Assembly: GCA_963666505.2 (NCBI GenBank)
Contig: CAXXXL010000003.1
Span: forward strand, 868,001 to 932,000
Direction: 5' to 3'
DNA length: 64,000 nt
Source of the DNA: JABGQS01 sp963666505
Lineage (GTDB): Bacteria; Bacillota; Clostridia; Christensenellales; SZUA-584
Positions 37,889-46,356 of this stretch are shown here, one piece after another (the stretch's first letter is position 1; each line of letters begins with the position of its first letter). Made by a program: the position numbers and the translations under genes. The notes beneath the pieces were generated by a model, which was not told the DNA's origin, made no database searches, and saw nothing but the letters and a program-made list of their open reading frames with translations.

Positions 37889-38233
37889 ATGCCTTTTATT
37901 GATATAGACTTTTCAGAGAAGGTTACCGAGAACCAGCAAGATGAGATAAAAAGTAGATTGGGCGAGATTATAGACATTATTCCGAATAAAACAGAAGAGT
38001 GGCTGATGATCAAGATTGCAGATGACCAAAAGATGTATTTCAGTGGCAAGAAATTGGAAAATGGCGCGTACACGGCGGTCAACCTGCATATGTCAGCTCC
38101 GATGGAGAACAAAGGCAAACTGGTAGAAAAAATATTTGAAATCTACTCAGATGTTCTGTCGATTAATCCACAAAATGTTTTCATTACAGTCAGTGAATTT
38201 AATAACTGGGGAGTTGAGGGGAAGTTCGTTTAA
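37889..38233 (+). CDS. Phenylpyruvate tautomerase / MIF-like protein
   Basis: The 114-residue protein of the macrophage migration inhibitory factor fold is marked by Pro directly after the start Met (MPFIDIDF), the catalytic N-terminal proline of tautomerases, and by KIADDQKMYFSGK and FITVSEFNNWG at the end. ATG 37889 with GAAAGGAAG eight bases before it gives the family length. The frame upstream to 37805 is unsupported. Biological role in bacteria is unclear. It follows the iron dehydrogenase by 150 bp. Confidence 0.8.
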   Translation: MPFIDIDFSEKVTENQQDEIKSRLGEIIDIIPNKTEEWLMIKIADDQKMYFSGKKLENGAYTAVNLHMSAPMENKGKLVEKIFEIYSDVLSINPQNVFITVSEFNNWGVEGKFV

Positions 38234-38242
38234 ACAAAATTG

Positions 38243-38267
38243 TCATCGTACAATCATAATACGATGA
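38243..38267 (+). terminator. Hairpin after the tautomerase gene
   Basis: TCATCGTA (38243-38250) and TACGATGA (38260-38267) form a perfect 8-bp stem with a 9-base loop, ten bases after the stop codon. No T run follows, so intrinsic termination is uncertain. Confidence 0.45.
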
Positions 38268-38351
38268 TGAAAGTGTGCAGATTCAAGGAAGTACATTCAA
38301 AGCATGGATTTAAAAGTGTAAGATGAGTAATATCGGTAATATCGGTAATGT

Positions 38352-38570
38352 ATGAACTCCCGATGGCTTAAGTGTTTTCGCCACCGAATGTATAATATTC
38401 CAACCTATCAGTTAATGACAAAGGATTCAGTGGATCTTTTGATAGAACGGCTGAATGGTTACGAACAAGTGTCGCCGCAAAGCGTAACATTTCTATCTTC
38501 ACAGATTTTGAGGCGTTCGGTTGGTGTTTGTCCTGTGAATAGTATTGAGATTTTTAATTGCTCTTGTTAG
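38352..38570 (+). pseudogene. LacI family regulator, C-terminal fragment
   Basis: NIPTYQLMTKDSVDLLIERLNGYEQV and PQSVTFLSSQILRRSVGV match the last 50 residues of LacI-family sensor domains and resemble the end of the protein at 14346 (QPIELMAKTGVEMLIDRLENG). No DNA-binding domain precedes it. The upstream 80 bases hold a short tandem repeat (AATATCGGT twice near 38328). It is a dead fragment. Confidence 0.65.
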
Positions 38571-38748
38571 TGTGTGCGTATCACGAGATTCGAATCGATA
38601 TGTTAAGAATCATTTCAATATTGATTATAAACTTAGCTGTCACGGAGGAGGAAGTTTGAAACAAAAACATTGTAATACAACATAGAGGCATAAAAAATAA
38701 ACCATAAGGAACTTACAGTACATTGAAAAAAGAATATGGTACAAAAAA

Positions 38749-39999
38749 TCAGGCTACAACGCCATCCTGGTCAACGACGATGTACCCAATACGCTTAACG
38801 GCAGCAATCGCCTGATCCACAGATAAAGTGCAATTAGTTGGAATAGCATCCTCCTTCTTATAAAGGTCAGAATTATAAGGCTCAGACTTTTTGAGCATGG
38901 CATAGATGGCGGTAAGCAGCATTCTGCAGACAGCGATAATTGCTTTCTTGTGCCCACGACGCTTTTTGAGCGCAAGGTAGCGTCTTTTGATCTCAGGGTT
39001 CTTGTCTGATTTACAGACGGTAAGCGCATTCTGAACCAAAAGCGGTTTGATGTAAGCTCCGGCACGTGTAATACGTGTGGTTTTCTTCTTTCCGGCACTC
39101 TCGTTGTTTTGAGGAACGAGACCAGCCCACGAGCAGAGATGTTTGGCTGTTGGGAACACGGACATATCCACGCCGATTTCCGATATGATAGCGATAGCGG
39201 AAAACTGCTGGATACCCGGAACAGTCATAACAAGGTCAATTTGCGAGCTGAACCGTTCTGAGAGTTTGAGGATAGAAGATTCAAGATTTGCTTTGCACAG
39301 CGCTAAGCTATCCATGTGTGAGCGGATAATTTTGAGCTTTTGCACTTGCTCGGAGCACATCAAGCCGTCAATGGCAGCTTGCACATTTTCAGGCGAAGCT
39401 TTGCAGCGACGGTCGATGAACCCAGTGACATCAAAAGAACCGTCGGGGCAAGAGAGAAGCTGCTCGGTAATGGCGGAAGCGCTTTTGCCGAATACGTCGG
39501 AGAACACATCGTCAAGCTTGATGTTGGAAACGGTCAGACAGTTTTGCGCACGGTTTTTCTCTCCAACACAAAAGCTGGTGAGTTTTGAACGATACCGCAT
39601 CAGGTCGCGAAGCTGTCGGATTTCAAACGGCGGGATAAAGCTGCCGGATACAAGATCATGCTTGAAAATGTCGGCAATCCACTGAGCATCCCTTTTGTCG
39701 GTTTTCTTACCGCGAATGGCTTTGACGTATTTGGGATGCGCAAGAACAACATCGCACGTTTGCTCTAAGGTGTTGAACACAGGAATCCAATACTTACCCG
39801 TTGATTCCATGCAGACGTCTTTGCAGTTGTTCGATGCAAGCCAGTCGGCAAACCGTCGCAGATCGCCTGTAAACGTAGAGAATCTGTGACGTTTGTAGGT
39901 GGTCACACCTTTATCATTTGTTGAGGCGATACAGGCGACGATAAACGATTTGTGGACATCGATGCCGCAACAGATAGGGTAAACGATTTTAAGTGCCAT
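38749..39999 (-). CDS. IS110 family transposase
   Basis: The 416-residue DEDD-type recombinase has an N-terminal RuvC-like domain (CCGIDVHKSFIVACI; MESTGKYWIPVFN; GKKTDKRDAQWIADI) and a C-terminal Transposase_20 domain (VMTVPGIQQFSAIAIISEIG, CSWAGLVPQNNESAGKKK, GRxx-like RITRAGAYIKPLLVQNA). Start ATG at 39999 on the minus strand has GAGGAGG seven bases upstream. GTG 40005 is less likely. The frame is complete, so it may be active. IS110 elements lack clear inverted repeats, and I cannot fix the ends. The 5' non-coding side lies between 40000 and about 40102, where a bridge RNA would be expected. Confidence 0.92.
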   Translation of the reverse strand: MALKIVYPICCGIDVHKSFIVACIASTNDKGVTTYKRHRFSTFTGDLRRFADWLASNNCKDVCMESTGKYWIPVFNTLEQTCDVVLAHPKYVKAIRGKKTDKRDAQWIADIFKHDLVSGSFIPPFEIRQLRDLMRYRSKLTSFCVGEKNRAQNCLTVSNIKLDDVFSDVFGKSASAITEQLLSCPDGSFDVTGFIDRRCKASPENVQAAIDGLMCSEQVQKLKIIRSHMDSLALCKANLESSILKLSERFSSQIDLVMTVPGIQQFSAIAIISEIGVDMSVFPTAKHLCSWAGLVPQNNESAGKKKTTRITRAGAYIKPLLVQNALTVCKSDKNPEIKRRYLALKKRRGHKKAIIAVCRMLLTAIYAMLKKSEPYNSDLYKKEDAIPTNCTLSVDQAIAAVKRIGYIVVDQDGVVA

Positions 40000-40102
40000 A
40001 GACACCTCCTCAGTTTTTTGAGGAAACCGACAGGGACTGACTGCTCAAGCAAAAAACGAGTAGCGTCTTTACAAAGATAAGTTTACGGGCTTTTAAATCC
40101 CA

Positions 40103-40275
40103 TTTATTTGTGCTTGAAAGAGCGGACGGCACACATAAATATTCAGTCAGTGGGTAACACTGCCTACTCACCTCCACGTGCTGTGTAGTGTGACGGTAAC
40201 CTCACTGACATAGTATAACGAAACAACGGCGAGAGTGCACGTTTCATAACGTTTTGTGCCTTTCGCAGAAAGGAA
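40103..40275 (+). ncRNA. Candidate structured leader RNA, copy 2
   Basis: This is the second copy of the element at 32289-32455. It has the same CAGTG-GGTAA-CACTG hairpin (40148-40162), the same CACCTCCACGTGCTGTGT block, a GTGA/TCAC stem (40190-40193 with 40202-40205) in place of GGCG/CGCC, and the same GTTTTGTGCCTTTCGCAGAAAGG-like end, split here by the 20-base reporting limit, that overlaps the ribosome site. The 3' hairpins are weaker. The IS110 gene lies immediately upstream and probably separates it from its original promoter. Type uncertain, as for copy 1. Confidence 0.48.
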
Positions 40276-40286
40276 TGGTCATAAAT

Positions 40287-41309
40287 ATGAAAGCATTGAT
40301 TAAATACGACAAAGGTGCAAAAGGCGTCGCTTTACGCGAGGTGGGAAAACCTGTTCCCAAGAGCGATGAGCTACTTATAAGAATTTCGGCAGCAGGGATT
40401 TGCGGGACGGATATTCATATTATGCACGATGAATACGAATGTGATTTACCGGTGATAATGGGACACGAGTTTACTGGGATAGTCGAGGAAATAGGTTCAA
40501 ACGTCGAAGGGTTTGATGTGGGAGACCAAGTCGTGGCTGTGACAGCGGCCATAACCTGCGAAAATTGCACATATTGCAAGCAAGGACTTCGGATGATGTG
40601 CAAACAAAGAAAATCTATCGGGTCAGGCACGGACGGTGCGATGGCGGAGTTCATGACGATACCGGCAAAGCTCGCATATATCGTGCCAAAAAACATGTTA
40701 GGCTCTGATATTATGGCGATAACAGAACCGCTGGCTTGTGTTGTGCGAGCGGTTATAGAACAGTCAAAGATCAAAGCAGGTGACGTGGCGATTGTTTCCG
40801 GGCCCGGAACGATAGGGCTTTTGACGTTGCAGGTTGCCAAGCTGGCCGGGGCCTTTGTAATTGTAAGCGGAACGAGTGTCGACAAGGACCGTCTAGCGCT
40901 TGCAAAGAAATTGGGCGCGGATGTCTTATGCGATGATCCCGGAAAACTGAAGGACATTGTGGCCCAATATACGATGGACGGAGTAGATGTGGCCTATGAA
41001 TGCGCTGGCGCAGCACCTTCATTTAGAGCATGCTTAGAGCATGTAAAGAAAAGGGGCAATCTGGCTCAGGTCGGGTTATATGGAAAACCGATTGAAGTAG
41101 ACATAGATAAGATACTGTTTAAGGAAGTGGAATTGACAGTGAGCTTTGCGTCTGAACCGACCTCTTGGGATATCGCGATGAGAATAATTGCACAGGGGAG
41201 GTTGGATCTCGATCCGCTGGTAAGCAATTTTTATCCGCTGGAGGATTGGGAAACGGCCTTTAAAGAGTTTGAAGACAAGGTAGGTTTTAAGATTTTTCTT
41301 AAACCATAA
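40287..41309 (+). CDS. Zinc-dependent dehydrogenase (threonine/sorbitol dehydrogenase-like)
   Basis: The 340-residue MDR enzyme has catalytic zinc residues in GICGTDIHIMHDE and MGHEFTGIVEE. Its structural zinc loop is CENCTYCKQGLRMMC, with nucleotide motif SGPGTIGLLTLQVA. ATG 40287 follows AGAAAGGAATGG; the frame upstream runs through the leader element and is not coding. Flanked by IS110 and IS3 elements, it has no obvious partner except the candidate leader RNA it shares with the CoA-disulfide reductase gene. Substrate unknown. Confidence 0.9.
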   Translation: MKALIKYDKGAKGVALREVGKPVPKSDELLIRISAAGICGTDIHIMHDEYECDLPVIMGHEFTGIVEEIGSNVEGFDVGDQVVAVTAAITCENCTYCKQGLRMMCKQRKSIGSGTDGAMAEFMTIPAKLAYIVPKNMLGSDIMAITEPLACVVRAVIEQSKIKAGDVAIVSGPGTIGLLTLQVAKLAGAFVIVSGTSVDKDRLALAKKLGADVLCDDPGKLKDIVAQYTMDGVDVAYECAGAAPSFRACLEHVKKRGNLAQVGLYGKPIEVDIDKILFKEVELTVSFASEPTSWDIAMRIIAQGRLDLDPLVSNFYPLEDWETAFKEFEDKVGFKIFLKP

Positions 41310-41486
41310 AAATGTGTGGGTTGGTGAAGGAAGAGAACCGTCTTGCATTTAAAATGAAAAGGTATACATTTATTATGTAATGATGAATTTGCAGCGTGTT
41401 TAAAATCGAGACTATACGAGGAAATATACCGGATATTTAGGAAGTGTAGAATGATGTCATAGTAACGGAGAGGACGAAAAAGAGCT

Positions 41487-41573
41487 ATGGCAAAGCAAAA
41501 AGTGATGGGATTTAGTGAGGTTCAAAAGCAGTTTTGCAACTAAGAATCGTGCAGAGAATACTTATTTGAACCG
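41487..41573 (+). pseudogene. IS1595-type transposase, N-terminal fragment
   Basis: ATG 41487 opens KVMGFSEVQKQFCN, a stop, then ESCREYLFEP. This resembles the conserved N-terminus of IS1595-type transposases (FxEFQKRFxxExxCREYLF) just before their zinc ribbon. It is cut off at the left end of the IS3 element. I could not find the remainder on the other side, at 42825-43107. Confidence 0.45.
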
Positions 41574-41646
41574 GAGCATGTTAAAATATTAGACAATCTG
41601 CTAGATGGAAAGGGCGAGAAAAACGCCCGGAAATCGTAGGCGTAAC

Positions 41647-41928
41647 ATGGGAGAAAAAAGGAAGAAATATGACGAGAACTTTAAGAAGAATGCGGTCAAG
41701 CTATCGTATGCAAGCTCTAAGTCAGTAAGAGAAATAGCAGAGGATCTGGGGGTTCATGAAAACCTGCTGTACAACTGGCGGCGAAAGTATACCGCAGGCG
41801 GCGATAAGACAAAGTACGCAACGCTGGAGGGAGAAAACAGAGAGCTGCAGAGTCAGCTGGCTGAGGTCAAAATGGAGCGTGACATGCTAAAAGAAGCAGC
41901 GGCCTACTTTGCGAAACACCAAAAGTAA
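41647..41928 (+). CDS. IS3-family transposase OrfA (helix-turn-helix protein)
   Basis: The 93-residue protein has a helix-turn-helix (YDENFKKNAVKLSYASSKSVREIAEDLGVHENLLYNWRRKY, reported in parts because of length: FKKNAVKL, REIAEDLGV, NLLYNWRRKY) and a leucine-zipper-like coiled coil (LEGENRELQSQLAEVKMERD). ATG 41647 or ATG 41605 could start it. The end contains CACCAAAAG, a plausible place for the -1 slippage that normally joins OrfA to OrfB. The frame is intact, but its partner is not. Confidence 0.8.
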   Translation: MGEKRKKYDENFKKNAVKLSYASSKSVREIAEDLGVHENLLYNWRRKYTAGGDKTKYATLEGENRELQSQLAEVKMERDMLKEAAAYFAKHQK

Positions 41929-42814
41929 AATATAGATTTAGGCAGGAGAATCCTAAATATCCTGTGGCAAAGTGGGCCGAAATACTGAGGATTGAGCGAC
42001 CCGGATACTATGCCTGGCTCAGGAAACGGGAAGCTCATGAGAAACGTGAATTTTATCTCAAGAAGAAAATCAAAGAGGTGTTTGACAATAGCCTAGGCAC
42101 ATACGGACCAGATAGAATAACTGTTATTTCGCAGCCGTGGGGAGCGCATAGGGCGAAAGAAATGCGCAAAGTACATGGCGTATATGCATTTGCAGTCCTG
42201 CCATAACAGGCATAAAACGAAGAGCTTAACGAACATCAGGAAATCCCGAGGCGAAGGGTATCCGAATATTCTGCGAGACCAAGAGTTCCCGATCGTGTCT
42301 CGAATAGGTATAGCAAGCGACATCAACTATTTGAGAACGAGCGAAGGATTCATATATCATTGCGTGATTAGGGATATCGTAACTGACGATGTGCTCGGTG
42401 ACCATATGGCGGACAAGATGACGAAGGAACTTGTAGTCAATGCAATACTGGCAATGCTCGACAGACAGGAAATGCCAAAGGGATGCATCTTCAACAGCGA
42501 CAGAGGCAGCCAGTACACGTCAAAAGCAGTGATCGCGCTGTTAAAACAATACGGACTTCGCCAGAGCTTTTCACGTGTTGGAATGCCGGGTGACAGCGCA
42601 TGGTCGGAGAGCTTCTTTGCAACCATGAAGAAAGAACTTATACACTGGATGCATTATGAAACATAAGAGTCTGTTCGAGCGGCAGTGTTTGAGTATATAT
42701 ACTGTTTTTACAATGTGAAAAGAATTCAAAAGCGACTCAGATACATGTCGCCTAAAGAATATCTTGCTCAAGTAAAAACAGAGAAATCGGAGAGGTCGGA
42801 CAGGGTAGCTTAGC
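41910..42814 (+). pseudogene. IS3-family transposase OrfB, frameshifted
   Basis: The -1 frame overlapping OrfA reads TPKVKYRFRQENPKYPVAKWAEILRIERPGYYAW (given as landmarks YPVAKWAEIL and RPGYYAWL), then FDNSLGTYGPDRI. Frame changes between about 42110 and 42230 damage the next part. The DDE core then follows (YHCVIRDIVTDDVLG, FNSDRGSQYTS, DSAWSESFFATMKKELI). A TAA at 42664 interrupts before the end block RIQKRLRYMSPKEYL. Inactive. Confidence 0.8.
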
Positions 42815-43107
42815 AAATTGTCTACAAAAACGTTGATGTCCATATCGGTTTGAGTTAAGATAACATAGTACTATTTATGTTTGATTTTTTTAATTTAAAT
42901 GTAAACGTATACAAGATTTGTACCCCTAGATATCATTGAAACTTATCCGGAAAATATGTGATGAGAGATTGATAGGCAGCTTAGAGGCAGTGTATCAAGT
43001 CAGGAAGAAATTAGCCTGAGTTTCTGTATAAACTAGGAATACAGTGTGAATGATAGAATTCCTGCTAGAAGATATAAAACACAATAAGACTGATTAAGGA
43101 GAAAAAA

Positions 43108-45393
43108 ATGTTATCAAAACGAATTGAAGGAATTGTTAAGTGCATTGAGACGATAGATGAAGCGAAAAAACATATTCCTATTGAGAAAATAGCGTATGAA
43201 CCTGATGAAAACCAAGATATTTTAATGCGTAAAGCAGGAGCTACGGAAGCGTTCTTTAAAACATCGACGTTATCACATATACCGGGCTCACGACTGGCTG
43301 GAGTAGGTAGCTACTTATATACACCGTGGCCGCCGTATTTCATTGAAAAAGACAGGGAAGAAATTAGAAACTATCCCAAACAGTGCTCTGATGAGTTAAT
43401 GATCGCGATGGAAGAGAAGATGTTTTATTTGAATCCGTATCTTGGAGGACATATTTCCGCAAACCAGACATACATTCTGGAAAACGGTATCAATGGAATG
43501 ATCGAGCGGATAGACAAGAGGCTGGAAGATAAGAACTTGAACGATAAGCAAGTTACATTTCTAAAAGCTGCAAAGAAAGGTTGGATTGGCGCGCTGTATT
43601 ATGCAGACCGGTACAGCAAGTTTTATAAAGAAATGGCAAAAGAAGAAAACGATGCGGTGTTGAAAACTGAATACGAGAATATTGCGGAGCTGATATCACG
43701 AGTTCCTGCCAATCCGGCAACAACCTATGTTGAGGCGTTGCAAGCTATGTGGTTTACATATCGATGTATTCACGCGGACGACAATAGCGGGCATACGTTT
43801 GGAAGATTGGACCAGATACTGTATCCGTATTATGCGAAGGATATTGCAGAAGGCATATTGACAAAAGAAGACGCGAAAGAATACTTCCTGGATTTCTGGC
43901 TCAAATTCGGCGCAGGCAACGCTGTTGGTATCAGCGAGGGTGACCGATTCGAGTTTTTTGGAAACGAGGATGAAGTTAAAGAGGCTGACCATAAAAACGG
44001 TTTGTTTTGGATCGTATCAGGCTATTGCGCGACATCTAAGCATGTGGACGTCGGACATCCTTGCGAAATCGGCGGATTGGACGAAAACGGGAACGATGCT
44101 ACAAATGACATATCGTGGTTAGCGCTCGATGCAATCAAAGAAATAAAACACGTGCTTGGAATCAAGCCCATATTGAAATATGATGAAAAAGTAGATCCTA
44201 AATTTTTTAAGGAATGTCTCGATATTCTTATGGATGGCAAAGCGCTGCCATCGATTGCTTTTGAGAAAAACACGATAGAAGCGTTGCTGAATGAGCCCGG
44301 AGCGACATATACAAAAAAAGACTTGCTGGATATTTGTCATGTCGGGTGTATCGAGACGGCGATTCACGGAAACTCGTACACAGAGGCGATGAACTGTTTT
44401 TTGAATTTGCCGAAAATCCTGCGGATTGCTATGGGGAACGGATATCATAATAATAAGAAGATTGGCGTAGAAACAAAACCAGCGACGAGTTTTGCGGAGT
44501 TTTTGGGTAACTATCAATCGCAGCTGAGTTATTTTATCGAACTCTATACAAACAGCATGAATGAGGCCAAGCCGTTCTTTACGAACTATTATGTTAGGCC
44601 CATGACCAGCACATTGGTTGAGGGAAGCATAGAGAAAGCGTTGTTGGTCGACCAAGGCGGTGCGGTGCACTGGAGTCAATCTATGGAGTGCTGTGGCGTG
44701 GCTGATGTTGCGGATTCGCTAATGGTAGTTAAGAATGTGGTGTTTGACGATAAAAAAATGTCGATGCAGCAATTCAACGATATTCTGGACAACGATTTCG
44801 CTGGGAACGAGAGCTTTAGAGAGTACTGCTTAAACAAAGTGCCAAAGTACGGCAATGGCGTTCCGGAAGTTGATCAATTGGCGAAATACGTGGCAGACAC
44901 ATACTGCGACAAAGTATTCGAGCGCAGGTCTTTCGAGGGGAATATATTCCGGCCGGGCCTATACAGCTTCTACGGAACCACCATTGTTCTGGGTGAAGCA
45001 ACACCGGCGCTGCCTTGCGGCAGGCGTAACGGCGAGTTACTTTCGTTAAATATCATGCCGGAGCATGGCATGATGAGAAACGGGATTACCTCTGTGTTGC
45101 AGTCCGTGACGGTCTTTGACCACAGAAAAAGCATCAATGCGTGTCCTGTTGACGTACAGTTAAGCCCGAATACGCCGGTAGAGATATTGGAATATATCAT
45201 TAAATATTTATATAAACATAATGCATTGCTTCTACAGGTAGGCGTTGTCAATCATCAAGATATGGTTGAGGCGCAGCTAAAACCGGAGGAATATAAAGAT
45301 CTGGTGGTTCGCGTTTCGGGTTTTAGTGCATATTTTGTTACGCTTGACGAACAGACGCAAAATGAAATGATCGAACGGTCCTATTGGGCATAA
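43108..45393 (+). CDS. Glycyl radical enzyme of unknown substrate (PFL-like, dehydratase-type active site)
   Basis: The 761-residue protein carries the C-terminal glycyl radical loop RVSGFSAYF with Gly 738 and the thiyl cysteine C414 in HVGCIETAI. The Cys-x-Glu pattern (C414, E416) is shared with glycerol/propanediol dehydratases, choline and isethionate lyases, and argues against pyruvate formate-lyase, which has Cys-Cys. Other family blocks are GGHISANQ (His 115), HTFGRLDQILYPYY and IGGLDENGNDATND. ATG 43108 follows AAGGAGA, and the activase gene follows directly. With a sugar kinase, dehydrogenases and a sugar importer nearby, a polyol or sugar-derived substrate is likely, but I cannot name it. 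Confidence 0.93.
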   Translation: MLSKRIEGIVKCIETIDEAKKHIPIEKIAYEPDENQDILMRKAGATEAFFKTSTLSHIPGSRLAGVGSYLYTPWPPYFIEKDREEIRNYPKQCSDELMIAMEEKMFYLNPYLGGHISANQTYILENGINGMIERIDKRLEDKNLNDKQVTFLKAAKKGWIGALYYADRYSKFYKEMAKEENDAVLKTEYENIAELISRVPANPATTYVEALQAMWFTYRCIHADDNSGHTFGRLDQILYPYYAKDIAEGILTKEDAKEYFLDFWLKFGAGNAVGISEGDRFEFFGNEDEVKEADHKNGLFWIVSGYCATSKHVDVGHPCEIGGLDENGNDATNDISWLALDAIKEIKHVLGIKPILKYDEKVDPKFFKECLDILMDGKALPSIAFEKNTIEALLNEPGATYTKKDLLDICHVGCIETAIHGNSYTEAMNCFLNLPKILRIAMGNGYHNNKKIGVETKPATSFAEFLGNYQSQLSYFIELYTNSMNEAKPFFTNYYVRPMTSTLVEGSIEKALLVDQGGAVHWSQSMECCGVADVADSLMVVKNVVFDDKKMSMQQFNDILDNDFAGNESFREYCLNKVPKYGNGVPEVDQLAKYVADTYCDKVFERRSFEGNIFRPGLYSFYGTTIVLGEATPALPCGRRNGELLSLNIMPEHGMMRNGITSVLQSVTVFDHRKSINACPVDVQLSPNTPVEILEYIIKYLYKHNALLLQVGVVNHQDMVEAQLKPEEYKDLVVRVSGFSAYFVTLDEQTQNEMIERSYWA

Positions 45394-45404
45394 AGTTAAT
45401 TAAA

Positions 45405-46313
45405 ATGGAACAAAAGCAGCATTTGAATGTTTTTGACATACAAAAGGGGTCTTTTCACGATGGACCTGGCATAAGAACAGTCGTCTTTTTAAAAGGCTGT
45501 AACATGAGATGTTTTTGGTGCCAGAACCCCGAATCGTTGTCGGCAAAACCTCAGGTGATGTTTTACGCGGAGAAATGCATAGGCTGCGGCAAGTGCGTAG
45601 GCGCGTGCCCAAACCATTGTCACAACTTTGCGGATGGCACGAAATCCTTTAAGCGGGATGAGTGTGATTCGCTTGCGAGGTGCGTCGAAGCATGTGATGC
45701 ACAGGCGCTAAAGTTGTCCGGTAAGCAGATGTCGGTGGAAGACATCATGCAGACCCTCATGCAGGACTACGAAATGTATCAGATATCCGGAGGAGGGCTG
45801 ACGATCTCAGGCGGTGAGCCGCTTCTTCAGGCGCAGGGTTGTGCGAGCCTGCTCGAATGCGCCAAGGAGAGGGGTATTAACACTGCGATTGAAACGTGCG
45901 GTAATGTGCCTTTTAAAAACTTTGATGCAGTGCTCCCGTTTCTAGACCTGATTTTTTTTGATTTAAAAATACTTGATAAAACACTACATGCACAACACTG
46001 CGGTTGTTCTAATGATCTGATATTAAAGAACATTAAAAGATTGGCTTCGTGTGGTGTGCAAATGACCGTAAGGACGCCAATTATACCAGGCATTAACGAC
46101 AACGAAGAATTTGTTCATAATGTGAGCAGTATGCTATCAACATATGGAATAAAAGAATATGAACTCTTGGCCTTTCATAAGCTCGGAAGAAGCAAGTATC
46201 GTGCGCTTGACATGGAATACCAAGCGGACAACCTAAAAACGCCGCTTCCTGAGCAAATGAATCAACTTCGTGGGATTGTTAAAAGCCATGGTTTGACAAC
46301 GAACTGTAGCTAG
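45405..46313 (+). CDS. Glycyl radical enzyme activating enzyme (radical SAM)
   Basis: The 302-residue radical SAM activase has the CNMRCFWC (CxxxCxxC) cluster motif after GSFHDGPGIRTVVFLKGC. It has an inserted ferredoxin-like region with CIGCGKCVGACPNHC and a second cluster motif that is altered (CDSLARCVEACDAQ lacks one usual Cys and the Pro). GGGLTISGGEPLLQ is the SAM-binding GGE block. It installs the radical on Gly 738 of the enzyme encoded just upstream. ATG 45405 is 11 bases past that stop; TTG 45384 would overlap it. Neither has a good ribosome site, so coupling is likely. Confidence 0.92.
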   Translation: MEQKQHLNVFDIQKGSFHDGPGIRTVVFLKGCNMRCFWCQNPESLSAKPQVMFYAEKCIGCGKCVGACPNHCHNFADGTKSFKRDECDSLARCVEACDAQALKLSGKQMSVEDIMQTLMQDYEMYQISGGGLTISGGEPLLQAQGCASLLECAKERGINTAIETCGNVPFKNFDAVLPFLDLIFFDLKILDKTLHAQHCGCSNDLILKNIKRLASCGVQMTVRTPIIPGINDNEEFVHNVSSMLSTYGIKEYELLAFHKLGRSKYRALDMEYQADNLKTPLPEQMNQLRGIVKSHGLTTNCS

Positions 46314-46356
46314 TATCTTCACTAGTTAATCGAGACAAACACTTGAAAGAGACAAT

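Larger units (their letters stand above)
41590..42824 (+). mobile_element. IS3-family insertion sequence, decayed
   Basis: The element is about 1.23 kb. Inverted ends are TAGACAATCTGCTAG (41590-41604) and the reverse complement of 42810-42824 (TAGACAATTTGCTAA), matching at 13 of 15 positions. It carries orfA and a frameshifted orfB in the usual overlapping order. A fragment of a close relative is at 13760-13955, and the similarity there begins about 15 bases before the inverted repeat, so the true end may lie slightly further left. No target duplication identified. Confidence 0.7.

Noticed and set aside
38328..38349. Tandem AATATCGGT repeat
   Set aside because: Only two copies next to a LacI fragment; too short to assign a role.
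38759..39685. Long plus-strand frames opposite the IS110 transposase
   Set aside because: They are mirror images of a clear transposase gene, with no ribosome sites and no family features.
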